A stretch of DNA of 56,867 bases from Clostridia bacterium. Its GTDB lineage: Bacteria > Bacillota > Clostridia > Christensenellales > Aristaeellaceae. The stretch lies in the NCBI GenBank assembly GCA_017436605.1, contig JAFSCW010000079.1:1-56867 (forward strand), read 5' to 3'. The position numbers and the translations under genes are program-made. The notes under the pieces were generated by a model, which had not been told where the DNA came from, did not search any database, and worked only from the letters and a program-made list of their open reading frames with translations. Shown here one piece after another: positions 33,212-42,195 of the stretch; the stretch's first letter is position 1; every line of letters begins with the position of its first letter.

Positions 33212-34512
33212 TGAATGAACAGCTGACGACGCAGCAGATCGCGCAGGCGGCCAAGCAGGCGAGCTTTGCGCTGGCGGCGTCACAGGAGGCGGTGCGCAAT
33301 CGCGCGCTGCTGGCCGTGGCGGATGCGCTGGAGGCCGGCAGGGAGGAAATCTTCGCCGCGAACGGAAAAGACCTCGAGCAGGCGAAGGCGGACGGCCTTG
33401 CCGCCCCGGCGCTCAAGCGCCTGCGGTTTGACGAGGGCAAGCTCGCCGACGTATGCGCAGGCCTGCGCGCGCTTTCGGATATGGATGATCCCATCGGCCA
33501 TGAGCAGCTGCGAACCGAATTGGCCGACGGCCTCGTGCTCTCGCGCGTGGCCTGTCCGATCGGCGTGATCGGCGTGATTTTCGAATCCCGTCCGGACGCG
33601 CTGGTGCAGATCGCGGGCCTGTGCCTCAAGAGCGGCAACGCCGTGCTGCTCAAGGGCGGGCGCGAGGCGGCGCACTCCAACCAGGCGCTCTTTGAGATCA
33701 TGCGCCGGGCGAGCGAGGAGGCGGGTGTGCCGGCGGGTTGGGCCGGGCTTCTGACCACGCGCGAGGAGGTCGCGCAGATGCTGGCCATGGACGAATACAT
33801 CGACCTGATCATCCCGCGCGGCTCCAACAGCTTTGTCCGCTACATCATGGACAACAGCCGCATCCCCGTTCTGGGCCACAGCGACGGCGTGTGCCATGTG
33901 TATATCGACGCGGCATGCGATCCGCAGATGGCGGCCCGCGTGACGGTCGATGCGAAGATCCAGTATCCGGCGGCCTGCAACGCGGCGGAGACGCTGCTGG
34001 TGCACAAGGATGCGGCGGCGACGGCGCTGCCCATCGTCGCGGCTGCGCTGCATGTGGCGGGCGTCAGGCTGCGCGCCGACGCGCGCGCGCAGGCGCTGAT
34101 GCCGGGCATCCCCTGCGAGGCGGCGGACGAGGCGGACTGGAAGGCGGAGTATCTCGATCATGTGATCGCGGTGCGCATCGTCGATTCCATCGAGGAGGCC
34201 ATCGCGCATATCAACCGCTATGGCTCCCACCACACCGACTGCATCATCACCGAGGACGAGCAGGCGGCCGGGCGCTTCTTTGCGCTGGTCGATTCCGCCG
34301 GCGTCTATCACAACTGCTCCACACGCTTTGCCGACGGCTTCCGCTATGGCTTCGGCGCGGAGGTCGGCATTTCCACCGGCAAGATCCACGCGCGCGGCCC
34401 GATGGGCCTGGAGGGGCTGTGCTCCTATAAGTACATCCTGCGCGGTCATGGCGACGTGGTGGCCGATTTCGCGGGGAAGAAGCGTGCGTTCACGCACAGA
34501 AAGCTGCTGTAA
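33208..34512 (+). CDS. proA: Glutamate-5-semialdehyde dehydrogenase (gamma-glutamyl phosphate reductase)
   Basis: 434-residue NADPH enzyme of proline synthesis. Family blocks: VACPIGVIGVIFESRPDALVQIAGLCLKSGNAVLLKGG, IIPRGSNSFVRYIMDNSRIPVLGHSDGVCHVYID, the catalytic Cys in IQYPAACNAAETLLVHKD, and YHNCSTRFADGFRYGFGAEVGISTGK. All are intact. AGGGAGG precedes the ATG, which overlaps the LCP-like stop. The partner kinase proB is not in the window, so proA is separated from it and lies between cell-envelope genes, an unusual place. Confidence 0.96.
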   Translation: MMNEQLTTQQIAQAAKQASFALAASQEAVRNRALLAVADALEAGREEIFAANGKDLEQAKADGLAAPALKRLRFDEGKLADVCAGLRALSDMDDPIGHEQLRTELADGLVLSRVACPIGVIGVIFESRPDALVQIAGLCLKSGNAVLLKGGREAAHSNQALFEIMRRASEEAGVPAGWAGLLTTREEVAQMLAMDEYIDLIIPRGSNSFVRYIMDNSRIPVLGHSDGVCHVYIDAACDPQMAARVTVDAKIQYPAACNAAETLLVHKDAAATALPIVAAALHVAGVRLRADARAQALMPGIPCEAADEADWKAEYLDHVIAVRIVDSIEEAIAHINRYGSHHTDCIITEDEQAAGRFFALVDSAGVYHNCSTRFADGFRYGFGAEVGISTGKIHARGPMGLEGLCSYKYILRGHGDVVADFAGKKRAFTHRKLL

Positions 34513-34516
34513 GATC

Positions 34517-35281
34517 ATGAAGAAAAGGATGACGGCGCTCCTGCTGCTGCTTGCGCTGTGCCTGGCGCTGCCGGCGCTTGGCGAGGAGGCGGCGAAGGGA
34601 AACGCAGATGCGATGCAGGAGACGCCGAAGAAATACGTTTATCTGACCTTTGACGACGGGCCGAAGGCGGATACCCCCGAGCTGCTTGCGCTGCTGGAGG
34701 AGCTGGACGTCCCGGCGACGTTCTTCTTCGTCGGCGCGAAGGTGCATCATTTCCCGGAGATGGCCAGGCTTGTGTACGAGAAGGGCTATACCATCGGCTG
34801 CCATTCGTATTATCATGCCTATAACCGCCTGCGGGACAAGGAGTATCTACAGAAGGACTATAATAAGTTCCTTGCGATCATGCGTGAGATCGTCGATCCG
34901 GCATTTGATACGAAGCTGTATCGTTTCCCCGGCGGCAGCACGAGCTATCCGGCGAAGACACGCCGGTTCGTGGCCGATGAGCTGGGGCTTGCGTGGTTCG
35001 ACTGGAATGCCATGACCAACGACACGGCGGCGAACAAGACCTCCGAGGATCTGTACCGCTATGCTGTCCGCGGCGCGGCGGATGAGGAAGTCGTCATTCT
35101 GCTGGCGCACGAGGGCATCTACCGCACGCGGGAAATGCTGCCGGATCTGGTGCAGTATTTCCGCGACAGGGGATTTGAATTCCGTTCGCTTTCGCTGGAG
35201 CAGGAGGATCGCGACATTCTCGCGCGCTCGACGGCGAAGATGATGCTCCCGGGCGAGGGAGATGCGGCGGAGGAACAATAA
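34517..35281 (+). CDS. Secreted polysaccharide deacetylase (NodB domain)
   Basis: 254 residues with signal peptide MKKRMTALLLLLALCLALPALG. NodB motifs: YLTFDDGPKAD (catalytic base Asp and metal Asp), metal-binding His pair in GCHSYYHAYN, and RFPGGSTSYPA (motif 3). Motif 4 DWN (WFDWNAMTND) and motif 5 VILLAHEG follow. A complete carbohydrate esterase 4 that would remove N-acetyl groups from peptidoglycan or surface glycan. The start lies only four bases after proA. Confidence 0.93.
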   Translation: MKKRMTALLLLLALCLALPALGEEAAKGNADAMQETPKKYVYLTFDDGPKADTPELLALLEELDVPATFFFVGAKVHHFPEMARLVYEKGYTIGCHSYYHAYNRLRDKEYLQKDYNKFLAIMREIVDPAFDTKLYRFPGGSTSYPAKTRRFVADELGLAWFDWNAMTNDTAANKTSEDLYRYAVRGAADEEVVILLAHEGIYRTREMLPDLVQYFRDRGFEFRSLSLEQEDRDILARSTAKMMLPGEGDAAEEQ

Positions 35282-35302
35282 AGAAAACGGGAGGATGACG
35301 GT

Positions 35303-35542
35303 ATGCGCTGCGGATGTCCGGAATGCGGAACATATATGATCCAGTCGGAAGGGCTTGACCTGGGCTGCGTCTGCCCGGAATGTCTGTTCCGCTGCAGGGC
35401 GTGCATGGGCACGAACACGGTGGTCAGCCGCGAGAATCTCAAGCATCTCGTGTTTGTCGACCATACGAAGGAACACGAGGCGCAGGAGGAAACCGGCGTG
35501 AGCGCGCGTCAGCCGCTGCGCCCGGAGGACTTTATCGACTGA
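35303..35542 (+). CDS. Cys-rich mini-protein, probable zinc ribbon
   Basis: 79 residues. Eight Cys in the first 34 residues: CGCPEC, then CVCPECLFRCRAC. Two C-x2-C-like knuckles make a zinc ribbon likely, with an acidic tail (EHEAQEETG...RPEDFID). No family recognised. GGGAGG lies before the ATG. It sits 21 bases after the deacetylase gene and 62 before rpiB. It may be a small metal-binding adaptor. Confidence 0.6.
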   Translation: MRCGCPECGTYMIQSEGLDLGCVCPECLFRCRACMGTNTVVSRENLKHLVFVDHTKEHEAQEETGVSARQPLRPEDFID

Positions 35543-35604
35543 GCAAATCAATCAGCCAATCGGCGATACGAAAAACAAGAACGACAAAGACGGAGGAAAC
35601 AAAC

Positions 35605-36054
35605 ATGATTGCACTGGGAAGCGACCACGCGGGTCTGCCGCTGAAGAAGGAAATCATCGCGCTGCTGGAGGAGATGGGCCTTGCCTACAAGGACTACGGT
35701 ACCTACACCGCCGACAGCTGCGACTATGCGCAGTTTGCCCAGCGCGCGGCGAAGGCCGTCGCCGCCGGCGAATGCGACCGCGGCATCCTCGTATGCGGCA
35801 CGGGCATCGGCATTTCCATGGCCGCCAATAAGGTTCACGGCATCCGCTGCGCCTGCTGCTCGGACTGCTATTCTGCGAAGATGACCCGCAAGCACAACGA
35901 CGCGAACATGATCGCCATGGGCGCCCGCGTGGTGGGCGTCGATCTGGGCCGCATGATTGCGGAGACGTTCCTGACGACCGAATTCGAGGGCGGACGCCAT
36001 CAGCGCCGCATCGATCAGATCATGGCGATCGAAAACGGCGAGGATCTGGGCTGA
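35605..36054 (+). CDS. rpiB: Ribose-5-phosphate isomerase B (RpiB/LacAB family)
   Basis: 149-residue isomerase. MIALGSDHAGLPLKKEI holds the substrate His, CGTGIGISMAANKVHGIRCA the catalytic Cys and phosphate loop, and HNDANMIAMGARVVG the conserved Asn region. Length is typical. It interconverts ribose 5-phosphate and ribulose 5-phosphate, and relatives act on allose or galactose phosphates. The start follows CGGAGGAAAC. It lies 50 bases upstream of the GH28 gene, and pentose supply from pectin side chains would fit. Confidence 0.94.
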   Translation: MIALGSDHAGLPLKKEIIALLEEMGLAYKDYGTYTADSCDYAQFAQRAAKAVAAGECDRGILVCGTGIGISMAANKVHGIRCACCSDCYSAKMTRKHNDANMIAMGARVVGVDLGRMIAETFLTTEFEGGRHQRRIDQIMAIENGEDLG

Positions 36055-36104
36055 GCAAAGGCCGACAGCAGACGATTCGATGGATGGGACGGGAGGAACG
36101 GACG

Positions 36105-37343
36105 ATGAATATTCTCGATTTCGGCGCTGCGCGCGGCATGCTCTGCACGCAGGCGATCCAAAACGCCATCGACAGCGCGGCTTCGCAGGGCGGCGGACGC
36201 GTCATCGTGCCGGCGGGCGAGTATGAGACGGCGGGTCTTGTGCTGCGCAGCAACGTTGAGCTGCATCTGGAGGCCGGCGCTGTGCTGCGCTTCACGGATG
36301 AGTTTGAGCAGTATCCCATCATCAGGACGCGCTGGGAGGGCTACGAGCAGGACAGCTATCGCCCGCTGATCTACGCAAAGGGCGAAAAGAACGTCGCGCT
36401 GACCGGTCTGGGCATGCTTGAGGGCCGGGGCGCAAAGTGGTGGAAGGCGTTCCGCGCGGGCGAAATGACAGCCGCGCGGCCCTGCTTTATCTGCTTTGAG
36501 GACTGCAAGCGCGTGCGGATGGAGGGCTTTCAGGTCATGAACAGCCCGGCGTGGACGGTGCATCCGCTGCGATGCGAGGATGTGACCATTCATGGCCTGA
36601 CGGTGATCAACCCGGCGGATTCGCCCAATACCGACGGCGTGAACCCGGAGAGCTGCCGCAACGTGCGCATCAGCGCCTGCCATATCGACGTGGGCGACGA
36701 CTGCATCGCCATCAAGGCCGGCACCGAGGACGCGGAAGCCCGGATTCCCTGCGAGAATGTGACCGTCACCGGATGCACGATGGTGCATGGCCATGGCGGC
36801 GTGGTGCTGGGCAGCGAGATGAGCGGCTGCATCCGCCGGGTGGCGATTTCCGGCTGCGTGTTCGACGGCACGGACCGCGGCATCCGCATCAAGTCCCGCC
36901 GCGGCCGGGGCGGCAGCGTCGAGGACGTCTCTGTGACGGGCATCGTCATGAACGACGTGCTCTGTCCGCTGGTCGTGAACCTCATGTATTTCTGCGGAAA
37001 GGATGGCAAAAAGCCCATCGTTTCCGATCCGAATCCCCAGAAGGTCGACGCTTCCACGCCGCATGTGCGCCGCATCCGCATGGCGGATATTGTCGTGACG
37101 AACGTGCGCAGCGCGGCCGCGTGCCTTTGCGGCCTGCCGGAGGCGCCGCTGGAGGATATCAGCATTGTCAATACGCAGATCCATCTGACCGAGGCTGAGC
37201 CGGAGGTGCCGGTGATGAATGCGGTGGCAAGGCCCGTGACGCTCGCAGGGCTGACAGCGCAGCACGTGCGCGGCCTGCATATGACGGATGTACGCATCTG
37301 CGGCGCCCGGGGAGAGGCCGTTATGCTTGAGGACGTCGAATGA
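36105..37343 (+). CDS. Family 28 glycoside hydrolase (exo-polygalacturonase type)
   Basis: 412-residue right-handed beta-helix enzyme. The four GH28 motifs are present in order: SPNTDGVNPES (NTD), VGDDCIAIKAG (DD), HGHGGVVLGSEMSG (GHG), and DRGIRIKSRRG (RIK). They supply the three catalytic Asp residues and substrate-binding His and Lys. There is no signal peptide, so it acts on imported galacturonan or rhamnogalacturonan oligosaccharides in the cytosol. GGGAGG lies before the ATG at 36105. The downstream GH105 gene would take unsaturated products, supporting a pectin role. Confidence 0.93.
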   Translation: MNILDFGAARGMLCTQAIQNAIDSAASQGGGRVIVPAGEYETAGLVLRSNVELHLEAGAVLRFTDEFEQYPIIRTRWEGYEQDSYRPLIYAKGEKNVALTGLGMLEGRGAKWWKAFRAGEMTAARPCFICFEDCKRVRMEGFQVMNSPAWTVHPLRCEDVTIHGLTVINPADSPNTDGVNPESCRNVRISACHIDVGDDCIAIKAGTEDAEARIPCENVTVTGCTMVHGHGGVVLGSEMSGCIRRVAISGCVFDGTDRGIRIKSRRGRGGSVEDVSVTGIVMNDVLCPLVVNLMYFCGKDGKKPIVSDPNPQKVDASTPHVRRIRMADIVVTNVRSAAACLCGLPEAPLEDISIVNTQIHLTEAEPEVPVMNAVARPVTLAGLTAQHVRGLHMTDVRICGARGEAVMLEDVE

Positions 37344-37372
37344 CCGATCTATACCGACAAGGAGGAGTCACC

Positions 37373-38449
37373 ATGGGCTACGAGAAGACGATCTGGGCCG
37401 GCGAAGGTACGCTCGCGCGCGAGCAGGAATACGATTACCACTGGTGCTATGAGCGCGGCATCATCACCAAGGCGTGGGTGGACGTCTATGAAAAGACGGG
37501 CGACAGGCGGTTTTTTGATGCGGCGAAGGCGAACGTGGACAAGTATGTCACCGAAAGCGGCGAGATCCTGACCTATGAACCTGAGAAATTCAACATCGAC
37601 ATGATCTGCATGGGCCGTACGGCGATCCGCATGTACAGGGCCACGGGGGAGAAGAAATACGAGACCGCCTGCCGCAGGCTCATCGCGCAGCTGCAGGCTC
37701 ATCCGCGCACGGCGGAGGGCGGCTTCTGGCATAAGCAGATCTATCCGCAGCAGATGTGGCTGGACGGCATCTACATGGCCAGCCCGTTCATGGTGGAATT
37801 CGCCGTGACCTTCGGCGAGATGAAGTGGGCGGACGAGGCGGTCAGCCAGATGAAGCTGATCTTCGAAAAGACCCGCCTTGAAAGCGGCCTGCATGCGCAT
37901 GCATGGGACAGCGCGAAGGCGCAGCCCTGGGCCGATCCCGAGACGGGGCTTTCTCCGCATGTCTGGGGCCGCGCGATGGGCTGGTTTGTCATGGCGCATG
38001 CCGACGTGCTCATGAGCCTGCCCAAGGATCATCCGGGCTATGCGGATATCGCCGCGCAGATGACCAGCCTTCTGGAGGCCGTCAAGGCGAACCGCGCGGA
38101 GGATAAGCTCTGGCATCAGGTCATGGACCGCCCGGCGAATGCGGAAAACTATGCGGAATCCTCCTGCTCGGCCATGTTCATCTACGGCCTGTGCGCCGCG
38201 GCGGAAATGGGCGTCGCCGGCGGAGACGCCGCGTTTGCCAGGGAGAGCATGAACGCGCTGTGGGAAAAGAACGTCATCAACGCCGCGGATGGATTCCCGG
38301 AACTGACGCGCATCTGCAAGGTCGCGGGCCTCGGCGGCGAGCCGTACCGCTCCGGCAGCTATGAATATTACGTGACCGAGCTGGTCTGCTCGGGCGATAC
38401 GAAGGGCACTGCGCCGTTCCTGATGAGCTGCGCGTGCGTGGGAATTTAA
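37373..38449 (+). CDS. Family 105 unsaturated rhamnogalacturonyl hydrolase
   Basis: 358-residue (alpha/alpha)6 enzyme like Bacillus subtilis YteR and YesR, releasing unsaturated galacturonate from the non-reducing end of rhamnogalacturonan fragments made by lyases. Family blocks: NIDMICMGRTAIRMYRATGEKKY, QMWLDGIYMASPF (catalytic Asp), HAWDSAKAQPWADP, HVWGRAMGWFVMA and YAESSCSAMFIYGL. No signal peptide, therefore cytosolic. AAGGAGG precedes the ATG 30 bases after the GH28 gene. A terminator and a new promoter follow. Confidence 0.95.
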   Translation: MGYEKTIWAGEGTLAREQEYDYHWCYERGIITKAWVDVYEKTGDRRFFDAAKANVDKYVTESGEILTYEPEKFNIDMICMGRTAIRMYRATGEKKYETACRRLIAQLQAHPRTAEGGFWHKQIYPQQMWLDGIYMASPFMVEFAVTFGEMKWADEAVSQMKLIFEKTRLESGLHAHAWDSAKAQPWADPETGLSPHVWGRAMGWFVMAHADVLMSLPKDHPGYADIAAQMTSLLEAVKANRAEDKLWHQVMDRPANAENYAESSCSAMFIYGLCAAAEMGVAGGDAAFARESMNALWEKNVINAADGFPELTRICKVAGLGGEPYRSGSYEYYVTELVCSGDTKGTAPFLMSCACVGI

Positions 38450-38463
38450 TCGTGATTCAAAAC

Positions 38464-38499
38464 GTGAGGTTGGGTTAATCGCTCAACCTCACAAATTTT
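38464..38499 (+). terminator. Terminator of the GH28-GH105 transcript
   Basis: GTGAGGTTG (38464-38472) pairs with CAACCTCAC (38484-38492), followed by AAATTTTT. Good hairpin; T-tail starts after three A. Confidence 0.8.
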
Positions 38500-38530
38500 T
38501 GCCCAGTTTTTTGATTGAGCTTTTGTGCAC

Positions 38531-38559
38531 TTGACACGGAATGGACAAAAAACTATAAT
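38531..38559 (+). promoter_or_regulatory. Consensus promoter of the sugar ABC operon
   Basis: TTGACA, 17-base spacer, TATAAT: perfect match. The leader to the start codon is about 115 bases and holds a small GCCGG/CCGGC hairpin. GTGCAC immediately upstream of the -35 box is palindromic and could be part of an operator. Confidence 0.88.
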
Positions 38560-38674
38560 AAACATGTATAAGATGACGTGAAAATTGCGGACGGAAATAT
38601 GATGGGCTATGTGGGACAGGCAAGGTCCCTTGGCGCCGGGAATCCGGCAAAATATAAAAAGGAGTGCGATCCCT

Positions 38675-39937
38675 ATGAAAAAGCTTATCGCTTGCGTGCT
38701 CACTCTCGTTCTGGCTGTCTCCGCCGTCGGCGCGATGGCTGAAGGCCTGACCTTCTCCTGGTGGGGCGGCGACGCCCGCCACGAGGCGACCCAGGCCGCC
38801 GTTGCCGCCTTCACCGAGGCGACCGGCGTCACCGTTGAGAACACCTACTCTGCCTGGTCCGGCTGGGAAGACAAGATGAGCCAGTACTTCGCGTCTGACT
38901 CTGCGTTCGATGTCAACCAGGTCAACTGGAACTGGCTGTTCTCCTTCGTCGATGGCGAGGGCAAGAGCAAGATGTACGACCTCAATCAGGTTGCCGACAT
39001 CATCGATCTGACCCAGTTTGCTGACGCTGCGCTGGCGCAGTGCACCGTCAACGGCGAGCTGCTGGCGATCCCGGTTTCCATGACCGGCCGCATCTTCTAC
39101 TGGAACGAGACCACCTGGCAGAAGGCCGGCCTCGAGACCCCGAAGACCCTTGCTGAGCTCATGGCCGCCGGCCAGATCTTCGCTGAGAAGCTGGGCGACG
39201 AGTATTATCCGCTGGCGCTGGGCACCTACGACAAGATGATCCTCATGGTGCACTACCTCGAGTGCAAGTACGGCACCGACTGGGTCACCGACAACAAGCT
39301 CAACTACACCGTTGAGCAGATCGCCGAGGGCGTCCAGTTCATCCAGGATCTGGAAGACGCGCACGTCATTCCGTCTGCCGAGACCCTGATCGGCGATGGC
39401 GCTGACAGCCTCGACAAGAACCCGAAGTGGATGGACGGCGTCTATGCCGGCATCTGGGAGTGGGATTCTTCCGCCTCCAAGTTCGGCGCTGCGCTGAGCG
39501 ATGGCCAGAACTTCGTCGTCGGCGAGTACTTCACCGACATCGGCGAATTCCAGGGCGGCTTCACCAAGGTTTCTCTGGCGCTGTGCATCGCCAACTCCGC
39601 TGCTGACAAGCAGACCGCCGCTCAGCTGATCGAGTTCCTGCTCAACAGCGACGAGGGCGCCCGCCTGATGAACAGCCAGCGCGGCATCCCGCTGTCCGCG
39701 AAGGCCAACGCGCTGTGCCAGACCGAAGGCCTGCTCGATCCGATGGTCGCCGAGGCGAACGGCAAGGTCATTGCCTGGTGCAAGAACGGCCTGGATCCGC
39801 AGTTTGAGGCTGCTGCCCTGAAGAACTCCGACGGCGTCTACGCCGACGCGTTCGACGGCCTGTCCTACGGCGATTACGACGTCGAGGAAGCGGCTGAGGT
39901 GCTCGTCGAGGGCATCAACGAGGTGCTCGGCGCGTAA
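38675..39937 (+). CDS. Sugar ABC transporter substrate-binding protein
   Basis: 420-residue family 1 receptor with signal peptide MKKLIACVLTLVLAVSAVGAMA. The mature opening LTFSWWGGDARHEATQAAVAAFTEATG and the block FDVNQVNWNWLFSFVDGEG are typical of YesO-type oligosaccharide receptors. Aromatic residues are frequent (Trp and Tyr), as expected for sugar stacking. There is no lipobox Cys, unlike most Firmicutes receptors. Strong AAAAAGGAG. Codon use is that of an abundant protein. First gene of the transporter operon; a hairpin after it separates it from the permeases. Pectic substrate is inferred from neighbours. Confidence 0.9.
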   Translation: MKKLIACVLTLVLAVSAVGAMAEGLTFSWWGGDARHEATQAAVAAFTEATGVTVENTYSAWSGWEDKMSQYFASDSAFDVNQVNWNWLFSFVDGEGKSKMYDLNQVADIIDLTQFADAALAQCTVNGELLAIPVSMTGRIFYWNETTWQKAGLETPKTLAELMAAGQIFAEKLGDEYYPLALGTYDKMILMVHYLECKYGTDWVTDNKLNYTVEQIAEGVQFIQDLEDAHVIPSAETLIGDGADSLDKNPKWMDGVYAGIWEWDSSASKFGAALSDGQNFVVGEYFTDIGEFQGGFTKVSLALCIANSAADKQTAAQLIEFLLNSDEGARLMNSQRGIPLSAKANALCQTEGLLDPMVAEANGKVIAWCKNGLDPQFEAAALKNSDGVYADAFDGLSYGDYDVEEAAEVLVEGINEVLGA

Positions 39938-39968
39938 GCTGCGCTGCATCTTTTGCTGAATGATCAGC

Positions 39969-40001
39969 CGGAGCGGCCGGATTTCCGGTCGCTCCGCTTT
40001 T
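39969..40001 (+). terminator. Intra-operon terminator/attenuator after the sugar receptor gene
   Basis: CGGAGCGGCCGG (39969-39980), ATTT loop, CCGGTCGCTCCG (39985-39996), then CTTTT. As in the amino-acid transporter at 11564, it allows more receptor than permease. Confidence 0.78.
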
Positions 40002-40063
40002 CCGTTGCTGCATGTGCTGCATGCTGAGTTTACCATGACACAGAGATTGGAGGGGATGTCCCC

Positions 40064-41005
40064 ATGACCAATGGGTCTTCCGCCGTCAGATCGGATCTGC
40101 GCAAGAAGCGCCGTTTCAGCAAGCTGGAGCAGGGCTATATGGGTTTTATCCTGATTCTTCCCTGGCTGATCGGCTTTTGCATCTTTAAGCTGTATCCGTT
40201 CATTTCCTCGCTGATTTACAGCTTCACGGATTACGACCTGTTCAAGGGCGCGCAGAATTTCGTCGGCTTTGAAAACTATATCGATGCGTTCACCAAGTCC
40301 AAGAACGTCAAGGCGCTGCAGGTAACCTTCGCCTATGCGTTCATGACGGTTCCGCTCAAGCTGATCTTTGCACTGTTTATCGCGTATATCCTCAATTTCA
40401 AGATCAAGGGCGTGGGCCTGTTCCGCACGGCGTATTATGTCCCGTCCATCCTGGGCGGCTCCGTCGCCATCGCGGTGCTCTGGCGCGCGCTGTTCAAGAG
40501 CGACGGCGTCATCAACACCATTCTGGCGATGCTCGGCTTCGATTCGATCAACTTCCTTGCCGATCGTTCCTGGGCGCTGTTCATCATCTGCCTGCTCCGT
40601 GTCTGGCAGTTCGGCTCGGCAATGGTTCTGTTCCTTGCCGCGCTCAAGGGCGTGCCGGAGGATCTGTACGAGGCGGCGTCCATCGACGGCGCGAGCAAGT
40701 CCCGTCAGTTCCTGTCCATCACGATCCCGATCATTTCTCCGGTTATCTTCTATAACCTGGTCACGCAGCTCGTGCAGGCGTTCCAGGAGTTCAACGGACC
40801 GTACATCATCACCAACGGCGGCCCGCGCAACGCGACGACGCTGATTTCTCTGATCGTGTACAATTCCGCGTTCAAGGATTACAAGGTCGGCCTGTCCTCT
40901 GCGATGGCCTGGGTCATGTTCGTGATCACCACGATCTTCACGATCATCGCCTTTGCCAGCCAGAAGAAGTGGGTCTACTATTCTGACGATGATGGGAGGG
41001 GCTAA
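40064..41005 (+). CDS. Sugar ABC transporter permease (MalF/YesP type)
   Basis: 313 residues with six TM helices. Starts with a basic cytosolic segment, then GYMGFILILPWLIGFCIFKLYPF, the usual first helix with its periplasmic exit. The ATPase-docking EAA loop reads EAASIDGASKSRQFLSITIPII. PYIITNGGPRNATT is the conserved loop of the subfamily. The ATG has TTGGAGGGG upstream. It is followed after 3 bases by the second permease. No ATPase gene is present, so a shared MsmX-like ATPase encoded elsewhere is expected. Confidence 0.93.
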   Translation: MTNGSSAVRSDLRKKRRFSKLEQGYMGFILILPWLIGFCIFKLYPFISSLIYSFTDYDLFKGAQNFVGFENYIDAFTKSKNVKALQVTFAYAFMTVPLKLIFALFIAYILNFKIKGVGLFRTAYYVPSILGGSVAIAVLWRALFKSDGVINTILAMLGFDSINFLADRSWALFIICLLRVWQFGSAMVLFLAALKGVPEDLYEAASIDGASKSRQFLSITIPIISPVIFYNLVTQLVQAFQEFNGPYIITNGGPRNATTLISLIVYNSAFKDYKVGLSSAMAWVMFVITTIFTIIAFASQKKWVYYSDDDGRG

Positions 41006-41008
41006 GCA

Positions 41009-42079
41009 ATGAGCAAGATTGGCATCATGTTCCTGGTCCTGTCCATCGTCCTGCTGGGTCTTGGCTTCTATGGCGGCTCCGTGCAGATGCCGGAGGCGAC
41101 GGCCGCAGAGGCGGCGCAGCCCGGCGCGGCCGCCATGCACCTTGCGCAGTACAGCAATTTCTATCTGCTGCTGGGCGGCGTGATCCTCTTCACCGTGCTG
41201 TATTTCACGATCCATAAGCGCGTGGGCCTGAAGACGCAGCACCTGATGAGCACCACCGTCCGCTACATCATCCTCATCGTCGTGGGCGTGTTCATGGTCT
41301 ATCCGCTGCTGTGGATGGTCTCTGCGACCTTCAAGGACAACAACGAGATCTTCTCCACGCTCAACCTCATCCCGGCCCGGCCGACGATGGAGGGCTATAA
41401 GCTGGCGATGACGAACTACGGCGGCGACATCAACATCTGGTCCGCGATGCTCAATACGTACAAGTACGTGATTCCGCGCGTGATCTTCACCGTCATCTCC
41501 TCCACGATCACCGCTTACGGCTTCGGGCGCTTCCGCTTCCGCGGACGCAACGCGCTGTTCGCCCTGCTGATGGCGACGCTGTTCCTGCCGCAGGTCGTCC
41601 TGAATATCCCGCAGTTCCTGATGTACCGCAACTTCGGCTGGGTCGATTCCCCGCTGTATCTGGCGATGATCGTTCCGTCCCTGTTCGCGCAGGAAACCTA
41701 CTTCGTCTACATGCTCATCCAGTTCATGCGCAACATCCCGCGCGAGCTGGACGAGGCGGCGAAGATCGACGGCTGCAACATCATGCAGACGCTGGTGCTG
41801 GTGCTCGTGCCGATGCTCTGGCCGGCGATGGTCTCCGCGGGTCTGTTCCAGTTCATGTGGTCCTCCAACGACTTCATGGGCCCGCTGCTTTATGTCAACT
41901 CCCCGTCCCGCTATCCGGCGACGCTGTTCGTGCGCATGAGCATGGACGCGGACACCGGCTTCGCGTGGAACCGCGTCATGGCGGTCTCCCTGATTTCCAT
42001 CATGCCGAGCCTGATCGTCTTCTTCCTGGCGCAGAGCCAGTTCATGGACGGCGTTACGGCCGGCGCGGTCAAAGGCTGA
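41009..42079 (+). CDS. Sugar ABC transporter permease (MalG/YesQ type) with extra N-terminal helices
   Basis: 356 residues. The normal six-TM MalG-like unit starts only at about residue 85 (VRYIILIVVGVFMVYPLLWMVS) and contains the EAA loop DEAAKIDGCNIMQTLVLVLVP. Before it there is an added module of two TM helices (IGIMFLVLSIVLLGLGF and FYLLLGGVILFTVLYF) joined by an Ala-rich extracytosolic loop. Typical family members are near 270 to 300 residues. The extension may dock the receptor or another partner. It is translated right after the first permease. Confidence 0.9.
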   Translation: MSKIGIMFLVLSIVLLGLGFYGGSVQMPEATAAEAAQPGAAAMHLAQYSNFYLLLGGVILFTVLYFTIHKRVGLKTQHLMSTTVRYIILIVVGVFMVYPLLWMVSATFKDNNEIFSTLNLIPARPTMEGYKLAMTNYGGDINIWSAMLNTYKYVIPRVIFTVISSTITAYGFGRFRFRGRNALFALLMATLFLPQVVLNIPQFLMYRNFGWVDSPLYLAMIVPSLFAQETYFVYMLIQFMRNIPRELDEAAKIDGCNIMQTLVLVLVPMLWPAMVSAGLFQFMWSSNDFMGPLLYVNSPSRYPATLFVRMSMDADTGFAWNRVMAVSLISIMPSLIVFFLAQSQFMDGVTAGAVKG

Positions 42080-42091
42080 TCGTATTCCCTG

Positions 42092-42121
42092 CGCCCATCC
42101 TCCGGGATGGGCGTTTTTCTT
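42092..42121 (+). terminator. Terminator of the sugar ABC operon
   Basis: CGCCCATCC (42092-42100) pairs with GGATGGGCG (42105-42113), followed by TTTTTCTTTT. Strong. Confidence 0.9.
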
Positions 42122-42136
42122 TTGCGCTGCGCATCC

Positions 42137-42166
42137 TTGCGCGCAGGCAGGGCGATGCCGTATAAT
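42137..42166 (+). promoter_or_regulatory. Promoter of the GH42 gene
   Basis: TTGCGC, 18-base spacer, TATAAT, 29 bases before the start codon. Lies directly after the transporter terminator. Confidence 0.65.
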
Positions 42167-42195
42167 GGAAAAAGAAGAAAAAGGAGGATCCTGCC

